Positions 32,587-37,474 of a DNA stretch of 37,474 bases are shown here, piece after piece. Numbering within the stretch: position 1 is the first letter of the stretch; each line of letters begins with the position of its first letter. The position numbers and the translations under genes were made by a program. A model generated the notes under the pieces. It worked only from the letters and a program-made list of their open reading frames with translations, ran no database searches and was not told the DNA's origin. Source of the DNA: Rhodobacteraceae bacterium UBA2776 (GTDB lineage Bacteria; Pseudomonadota; Alphaproteobacteria; Rhodobacterales; Rhodobacteraceae); assembly GCA_002352425.1 (NCBI GenBank), contig DEIK01000055.1:13420-50893 (forward strand), in the 5' to 3' direction.

Positions 32587-33492
32587 ATGGATAGATTAAC
32601 TGAGATGGAGGCCTTTGCGACTGTCGTCGATCAAGGTGGTTTCACCGACGCAGCACGCAAAATGGGCATTTCCAAATCAGCCGTATCAAAGCACGTCTCG
32701 TCCCTAGAGGCGCGCTTGGGGGCGCGGTTGCTAAATAGAACAACGCGACGGGTTAGCCCGACGGAAATTGGTCTGGCCTATTACGACCGTGCGCGCCGTG
32801 TCTTGAATGATGCTGGCGAGGCTGACGCCTTAGTCACATCCATGCAATCGGCACCCTCCGGACTGCTGCGCATCTCTGTCGCCACCGATTTCGGGGTCAA
32901 TCACCTGTCCCCAGTGCTGGGCGAATTCCTGCAAGAATTTCCTGACATCACCGTGAATATGGTTTTGAACAACCGCTATGTTGAACTGATCTCCGAAGGT
33001 TTTGATCTGGCTGTGCGCATTGGCGAGTTGGAAGACAGCACCCTGCGCGCCCGCAAACTGACGGAAACCACCAAACGCATGGTCGGTTCGCCAGAATATT
33101 TTGAGAAATACGGTCGCCCGGAAAAGATTGATGATCTGAACGAGCACAAACTGCTGCATTATTCGAACCAATCAAACGGCAGTGTCTGGAAACTCACCGC
33201 CCCTTCTGGTGAAAAACGCCAAGTGCGCACCGCGGGTTGGCTGTCGGTCAACGATGGGCAATCCCTGTTAAACGCGGCCGTTTCCGGTCTGGGCATCGCC
33301 TATTTGCCCAGCTTTTTGTATGCAGAGGCGATGGAACAAGGCCTGATCGAGGAAGCAATGCCTGATCTGCCCAGCGAAACCCAAGGCATCTATGCGGTTT
33401 ACCCACCCGGCCGGTTTACCCAGCCAAAAGTCCGCGCCTTTATTGATTTTCTGGCACAAACATTTGCCAGCAAAGGGCCGGATGCCTGGTAA
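32587..33492 (+). CDS. LysR family transcriptional regulator
   Basis: A 301-residue LysR-type regulator. The helix-turn-helix spans about residues 5-62 (AFATVVDQGGFTDAARKMGI, SKSAVSKHVSSLEARLGARL, LNRTTRRVSPTE), the pattern of the AaeR/DsdC-like group that ends in TTRRVSPTE. The effector domain follows (LLRISVATDFGVNHLSPVL, VLNNRYVELISEGFDLAVRI). It lies 162 bases downstream of the FadH-like gene on the same strand, so control of that gene is possible but not shown by a divergent arrangement. The end faces the OmpA gene with a 33-base gap and no clear terminator. Confidence 0.95.
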   Translation: MDRLTEMEAFATVVDQGGFTDAARKMGISKSAVSKHVSSLEARLGARLLNRTTRRVSPTEIGLAYYDRARRVLNDAGEADALVTSMQSAPSGLLRISVATDFGVNHLSPVLGEFLQEFPDITVNMVLNNRYVELISEGFDLAVRIGELEDSTLRARKLTETTKRMVGSPEYFEKYGRPEKIDDLNEHKLLHYSNQSNGSVWKLTAPSGEKRQVRTAGWLSVNDGQSLLNAAVSGLGIAYLPSFLYAEAMEQGLIEEAMPDLPSETQGIYAVYPPGRFTQPKVRAFIDFLAQTFASKGPDAW

Positions 33493-33525
33493 TCCGACCA
33501 ACCTGACTGTCTAAAAAATGAATAC

Positions 33526-34491
33526 CTATTGGGTCGAGGTGACAATCACTTCGACCCTTCTGTTTTGGGCCCGCCCATCATCCGTCTGGTTCGAGGACCG
33601 CGGTGACAAAAAGCCGTTCCCTTCGGCGCTGATCTGGGCCTTATCAACGCCAAGCTCCGTCACCAATCGCTGCATCACGGAATTTGCCCGCTTTTTGGAC
33701 AAGGCGATATTGGCGTCGAGCGAGCCAACCGCATCAGTGTGGCCCACAACAGCCACGGTACGGGTCGGGTTGTTCTGCAAATAGCTGGCCAATTTCATCA
33801 ATGTGTCAAACTTGCCAGCGCCCAGATCCGAAGACCCGGTTTCAAAACGTAAATCCTCAAGGATGAAATACCCCGTTTCGTCCAATGCGCGATCCAGCGG
33901 CAGGTCGGACACGGGGTTTGCTTCAATGGGGTTTTGTGTGGTTGTTAAGGCCGGGTTTTTGGCCGAGGTCACCAACGCGCCAGCCTCGGTGGGGGCACCA
34001 ACACGCATCAACTGGATGTAACCTGCATTTTGGCTGCGACTGATCAAAAGGCTGATGTATTCGGGTTGGGCCCCCGCCGTCTGTTGCGTGGCCAAAAACC
34101 GGAAATCCCCCAGATCAACATGCATCACAGGCTCAGACATCACTTCGGTTTCAAACCGGAAATCAAACCCGCCGCAAGCTTCGGTTTCGCACTCGAACAG
34201 CACTTCAAAACCGGCTTCTGTCAGTTGCTGTTTCAGCGGGTCAAGAATTTGCAAAGACGTCAGACCAGAGGCAGAAATTTTCCAAGCCTGTTGGATCACC
34301 TCTCCTTCAGCCAGTATCGTATCAAAACGGTCGTTCTGCCACGCGCTGACGGGCATCAAATAGCTGCCATGCCCGGTCTTTTTCTCGCCCTCAAGCGACG
34401 CATTCCTTGGAAAATCCAGCTGCATTGCAGACAAATTCATAGGTAGGAGCACGGCCAATACAGAGGCAAATATGGCAGCGGTTTTCCTCAT
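33526..34491 (-). CDS. OmpA-family protein with an N-terminal exported domain
   Basis: A 321-residue exported protein. The signal peptide is RKTAAIFASVLAVLLPMNLSA. Residues about 25-180 form a domain that I cannot assign with confidence; it resembles DUF4892-type regions that occur with OmpA domains. It includes two cysteines in FECETEACGGF. The C-terminal OmpA peptidoglycan-binding domain is clear: RFETGSSDLGAGKFDTLMKL, VVGHTDAVGSLDANIALSKK, and ISAEGNGFLSP with the RR of QNRRVEV. It should tether the outer envelope to peptidoglycan. Its start overlaps the AhpD-like gene stop by four bases, making it the last gene of a four-gene operon. Confidence 0.9.
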   Translation of the reverse strand: MRKTAAIFASVLAVLLPMNLSAMQLDFPRNASLEGEKKTGHGSYLMPVSAWQNDRFDTILAEGEVIQQAWKISASGLTSLQILDPLKQQLTEAGFEVLFECETEACGGFDFRFETEVMSEPVMHVDLGDFRFLATQQTAGAQPEYISLLISRSQNAGYIQLMRVGAPTEAGALVTSAKNPALTTTQNPIEANPVSDLPLDRALDETGYFILEDLRFETGSSDLGAGKFDTLMKLASYLQNNPTRTVAVVGHTDAVGSLDANIALSKKRANSVMQRLVTELGVDKAQISAEGNGFLSPRSSNQTDDGRAQNRRVEVIVTSTQ

Positions 34492-35063
34492 CGGTGCGCC
34501 GAATGGTAATCCTCATTGGGCCGCATGTCGGATGCCGAAGCAACACGGTTGGTCATGTTGAAGAACGCCGCAACTGATCCGATGTCCCAGATATCACGAT
34601 CCGAAAACCCGACATCACGCAGGGCTTGGCGATCGGTTTCTTCAATTGTGTCACTGCGTTCAGTCAGCTTTGCAGCAAAATCCAGCATGGCTTTTTGGCG
34701 TGGGTCCAGATTTGCGGACCGGTAGTTCATCACCATCATTTCACCCAGCATTGGGTCACCGGACAATTCGCGTACCGCAGCCCCGTGTGCCACCAGACAG
34801 TAGAAACATTTATTGATCGACGACACCACCACCGCGATCAACTCGCGCTCCAGTTTGGTGATCCCGCTGTCGCCCAGCATCAGGTCGTTATAAAGCCCAG
34901 TAAAAGCGTTCAACTTGTCGATGTCAAAGGCATAGGCCTGTAAAACATTAGGGATCATCCCCAGCTTGTCCTCGCAGATATCGAAATATTTCTGCGTGGG
35001 TTCCGGTAATGGGTCAACCATAGGTAAATCGAGTGCGGTGGGTTGTTTCATGTTTTTGCTCAT
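34488..35063 (-). CDS. AhpD-like / carboxymuconolactone decarboxylase family peroxidase-related protein
   Basis: A 191-residue protein of the AhpD-like (peroxidase-related) group. The redox motif C86-x2-C89-x3-H93 is visible in NKCFYCLVAHG. The preceding LGMIPNVLQAYAFD and following helices (DPRQKAMLDFAAKLTE) match the family. Such proteins reduce peroxides or act as thiol-dependent carriers. Its ATG overlaps the GNAT gene stop by four bases and its stop overlaps the OmpA gene start by four. I see no export signal, so it is cytoplasmic. The partner thiol system is not encoded here. Confidence 0.92.
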   Translation of the reverse strand: MSKNMKQPTALDLPMVDPLPEPTQKYFDICEDKLGMIPNVLQAYAFDIDKLNAFTGLYNDLMLGDSGITKLERELIAVVVSSINKCFYCLVAHGAAVRELSGDPMLGEMMVMNYRSANLDPRQKAMLDFAAKLTERSDTIEETDRQALRDVGFSDRDIWDIGSVAAFFNMTNRVASASDMRPNEDYHSAHR

Positions 35064-35797
35064 GCCTGTGCTGCCCTTTTGGGATCATGTACTCTGTAAT
35101 GGTAGTGTCCCACATTTTCCATATTCAGGGAAGTGTAGAGCGCGTTTGCGGCGGTGTTGTCGCGTACGCATATGACACTAAAGTCGGTGGCGCCATTATC
35201 TTGCGCCCAAACAGCAGCGACCCCCAATATGTTGTTGGCTACACCTTGCCGACGGTGATCGTGAACCACCTCTAATGCATGTAACATGGCCACAGAATTA
35301 TGAATTGCAACATAAGCGGCCCCCGCAACACGGTCATTTTGGCGCGCAAGTACAGCGGTTTTCGGCCCCTTGGCGCGTTGCATCACGGCTTGGCGGCTTG
35401 GGCCGATGCCGTGGTCGGTCCAGACTTCGTTGATGATTGCCAGTGGTGGCCAAATCGCAAATCCAGTCATCCGTGCGGGGGCCAGTTTGGTCAGGTTTTC
35501 GATGGGGCAGGCATAAAGGTTTACAGGGTCTTTGATGCGATACCCTCTCGCCTCAAGCAACGCGTCCAGCGCCTCTTCGCCTTCGCGCACCATGAACAGG
35601 GCGTTTTGCCCCAATGCGGCATGTGCCTCTTCGGCGACGTTGATGTCCTCGGTGGTCACAGGCCCGTTGGCCGTGGCCGAGGACACGCGCTGTCCACCAT
35701 CCGCCCCTTTGCGGATCGTCCAGTTGCCGACCGTCATAAATTCGGCAGCGGGCCACGTGGCGTCGGTGGTTTGATACAATGTTTGTAGGATAGTCAT
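35060..35797 (-). CDS. GNAT family N-acetyltransferase
   Basis: A 245-residue protein with a poorly conserved N-terminal half and a GNAT fold at the C-terminus. Acetyl-CoA-binding motif A is LHALEVVHDHRRQGVANNIL, with QG-x-A in place of the full Q/RxxGxG/A. The final motif is VRDNTAANALYTSLNMENVG. It would transfer an acyl group from acetyl-CoA to an amine. The substrate is unknown. Its stop and start overlap the neighbours by four bases each, inside the CinA-like-GNAT-AhpD-OmpA operon. The length suggests a second, degenerate GNAT copy in the N-terminal half. Confidence 0.88.
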   Translation of the reverse strand: MTILQTLYQTTDATWPAAEFMTVGNWTIRKGADGGQRVSSATANGPVTTEDINVAEEAHAALGQNALFMVREGEEALDALLEARGYRIKDPVNLYACPIENLTKLAPARMTGFAIWPPLAIINEVWTDHGIGPSRQAVMQRAKGPKTAVLARQNDRVAGAAYVAIHNSVAMLHALEVVHDHRRQGVANNILGVAAVWAQDNGATDFSVICVRDNTAANALYTSLNMENVGHYHYRVHDPKRAAQA

Positions 35798-36525
35798 CTG
35801 GGCCTCGCAGGAAAAAGTGCGGCAAGTTCGGTCATCGCGGTGGCCAGCATTTCTGCGTCTGCGCCACGCCCGACGATATTCGTGCCATAGGTGTCATCAG
35901 TATAAAACGGGTAGGAGCCAAAGGAAAGTTTAGGATACCGTTTAGCCAACACGCCCAGCGGTTTGGCGATCACACCTTCCGCTTGCATCAGGCGCAGGGT
36001 CTGGCTTAGGAGAGGCGTACCACCGGACAAACGCGGCAACAGCGACGCGACCATTGCCTGAAATATCATTGGCACCCCGGCCATCACATGCACGTTTTTC
36101 AAGCTAAAACCGGGGGCGGCCGAAATCGGATTTTCGATCAATTCGGCCCCCTCGGGAATGCGCGCCATCCGTAAACGCGCCTCGTTAATTTCGGTCCCCG
36201 TGGTGGCGTAATGGGCCTCTAACAAAGCGCGCGCATCCGCACGTACATCAATCGGCGCGCCAAACGCCGCTGCCACTGCATCCGCCGTAATGTCGTCATG
36301 GGTTGGACCAATGCCGCCGGATGTGAATAAATGCGTGTGCCCATTGGCCAGCTTTTGCACCGCTGAAATAATTGCGCCTGTGTCGTCTGGCACCACGCGC
36401 ACCTCTAACAGATCAATGCCTTGCGCGGTTAATTCCCCCGCAATGTGGTGCGTGTTGGTGTCTTGGGTGCGGCCGGAAAGTATCTCGTCGCCGATCACCA
36501 GCATGGCGGCAGTTGGGTTAATCAT
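35794..36525 (-). CDS. CinA/MoaB-type molybdopterin-binding domain protein
   Basis: A 243-residue protein with a single MoCF-binding domain (COG1058 type). The N-terminus AAMLVIGDEILSGRTQDTNT and FTSGGIGPTHDDITADAVA are its hallmarks. The C-terminal CinA deamidase domain is absent, so it is not full-length CinA. The role may be ADP-ribose or FAD-like pyrophosphatase activity as seen in CinA N-domains, or nucleotide binding. AAGGAG stands before the ATG at 36525. It heads the four-gene operon; the 46-base gap to sfsA should carry both promoters. Confidence 0.93.
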   Translation of the reverse strand: MINPTAAMLVIGDEILSGRTQDTNTHHIAGELTAQGIDLLEVRVVPDDTGAIISAVQKLANGHTHLFTSGGIGPTHDDITADAVAAAFGAPIDVRADARALLEAHYATTGTEINEARLRMARIPEGAELIENPISAAPGFSLKNVHVMAGVPMIFQAMVASLLPRLSGGTPLLSQTLRLMQAEGVIAKPLGVLAKRYPKLSFGSYPFYTDDTYGTNIVGRGADAEMLATAMTELAALFPARPR

Positions 36526-36571
36526 ATCACGCTCCTTGTCGGGCTTACCTTAACGATATAACCCTCAATGC

Positions 36572-37285
36572 ATGCGCTTTCAAACCCCCCTGATCCCCGC
36601 CACCTTGATCCGCCGTTATAAACGGTTTTTAGCCGATGTGCGGTTAGAAGACGGGCGCGAAGTTGTGGCCCATTGCCCCAACCCCGGGTCTATGATGGGC
36701 ATGAAGAATGAGGGGTTAAAGGTCTGGCTGGAACCCAACGATGATCCCAAGAAAAAGCTGAAATTCGGATGGCGACTGGCCGAGTTGCCCGACGGGCATT
36801 TTATCGGCGTCGATACGGCGGTGCCCAACCGCGCCGTGCGCGCTGCCCTTGAAGCGGGCGAAGTTGGCCCACTCGCCCCATATAAAACCGTGCGCCCCGA
36901 GGTGAAATATGGCCAAGCCAGCCGAATTGATTTTCTGCTGCAAGAGGCAGGGTTGCCCGACGTCTATGTCGAGGTTAAAAGCGTTACCCTGATGCGGCAA
37001 CAGGGGCTGGCCGAGTTCCCCGACAGCGTCACGGTCCGTGGTGCCAAACACTTGGCCGAACTTACTCAAATGGCGGCGCAGGGGCATCGCGCTGTGATGC
37101 TGTACCTTGTGCAGCGCACCGATTGCACGCGCTTCACATTGGCCAGCGATATTGATCCGGCCTATGCTGCCGCCTACAGATCGGCGGTCAAGTCGGGCGT
37201 CGAAGTCATCTGCATCGGCACGAAAATCACCCCCGAAGGCGTTTGGCTGACCCAAGGTCTGGAAGTTTCCGTTTCGCTGCATTAA
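36572..37285 (+). CDS. sfsA: Sugar fermentation stimulation protein SfsA homologue
   Basis: A 237-residue SfsA-family protein with the N-terminal OB-type region (IRRYKRFLADVRLEDGREVV), AHCPNPGSMMGM, and a nuclease-like C-terminal core (VEVKSVTLM, FPDSVTVRGAKHLAEL, YLVQRTDCTRF). In E. coli SfsA was found as an activator of maltose metabolism and DNA binding was proposed; the true role is unclear. The ATG at 36572 matches the family start but has no Shine-Dalgarno, so a leaderless transcript is possible. It precedes map by 28 bases, an order common in this group. Confidence 0.96.
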   Translation: MRFQTPLIPATLIRRYKRFLADVRLEDGREVVAHCPNPGSMMGMKNEGLKVWLEPNDDPKKKLKFGWRLAELPDGHFIGVDTAVPNRAVRAALEAGEVGPLAPYKTVRPEVKYGQASRIDFLLQEAGLPDVYVEVKSVTLMRQQGLAEFPDSVTVRGAKHLAELTQMAAQGHRAVMLYLVQRTDCTRFTLASDIDPAYAAAYRSAVKSGVEVICIGTKITPEGVWLTQGLEVSVSLH

Positions 37286-37313
37286 CTAGGCGATAACAAC
37301 AAGGAGAGATGCT

Positions 37314-37474
37314 TTGACAGATGGCAAAGGTCGCGTGACCAAAGACGGTATCAGAATTTACCAAGCGTCAGATTTCGATGGCATGTTTGCGGCTGGCAAA
37401 TTGGCGGCCGAAATTCTGGACGAGGTCGCGCCATTGGTGGTGCCGGGCGTTTCGACCCATGATCTGGATCGCTA
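37314..37474 (+). CDS. map: Type I methionine aminopeptidase, N-terminal part (partial)
   Basis: A frame that starts with TTG at 37314 and runs off the window after 53 codons. AAGGAGAG (37301-37308) precedes the TTG at a normal distance; the ATG at 37309 reads a stop after one codon, so TTG is the only sound start. The text TKDGIRIYQASDFDGMFAAG, LAAEILDEVAPLVVPGVST and HDLDR matches the first helices of type I methionine aminopeptidase, which removes the initiator methionine. The catalytic metal ligands lie beyond the edge. The gene is 28 bases after sfsA and probably shares its transcript. Confidence 0.88.
   Translation, partial: MTDGKGRVTKDGIRIYQASDFDGMFAAGKLAAEILDEVAPLVVPGVSTHDLDR

Noticed and set aside
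1..37474. CRISPR arrays, tRNA or rRNA genes, insertion sequences, prophage or secretion-system clusters
   Set aside because: I read the intergenic regions on both strands and saw no spaced direct repeats, cloverleaf-like sequences, transposase motifs or phage structural genes.

Overview
The window looks like chromosome from a marine alphaproteobacterium of the Rhodobacteraceae (Roseobacter group). This rests on recognisable gene content and order: rsfS-rlmH-gpmI-envC-ctpA-rppH, accD-folC, a leuC/leuD/leuB neighbourhood, sfsA-map, and a DUF6478-type protein followed by its short partner. GC is moderate and coding is dense. I see no tRNA, rRNA, CRISPR array, prophage or insertion sequence, and no gene-free stretch longer than about 250 bases.

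Layout. 1-9283 is mostly minus strand. leuC and leuD (leucine biosynthesis) are followed by an unknown membrane protein and a secreted EEP-family phosphohydrolase. A LysR regulator with a divergent NAD(P)-binding epimerase-like gene comes next, then leuB, which is translationally coupled to a GT8 glycosyltransferase and an FkbM methyltransferase. The left edge cuts a further minus-strand gene. 9517-18751 is plus strand: a MscS channel and an amidase; rsfS-rlmH and a small unknown gene; then gpmI, envC-like, a carboxy-terminal protease, rppH and a cysteine-rich exported protein. 18767-26452 is mixed: a SAM methyltransferase, a MltB-type lytic transglycosylase, a CPBP protease-accD-folC run, a tiny ParB-like gene, a PPOX-family flavoprotein, a VOC protein and an accessory membrane protein. 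26633-33492 is plus strand: ilvD, a lipoprotein, the DUF6478 pair, a FadH-like dienoyl-CoA reductase and a LysR regulator. 33526-36525 is a tight minus-strand operon (CinA-like domain, GNAT, AhpD-like, OmpA), with sfsA and map divergent from it.

The genes are largely housekeeping: branched-chain amino acids (leuB, leuC, leuD, ilvD), peptidoglycan remodelling (envC-like, ctpA, mltB-like), RNA and ribosome handling (rsfS, rlmH, rppH), and fatty acid and folate metabolism (accD, folC, FadH-like). I did not find a clear new defence or mobile system. The most unusual signals are non-coding: a near-complete long hairpin filling the leuC-leuD gap, an 18-base inverted repeat enclosing a terminator before gpmI, a terminator abutting the rppH start codon, and three alternating copies of a 9-base element between the DUF6478 pair and the FadH-like gene.
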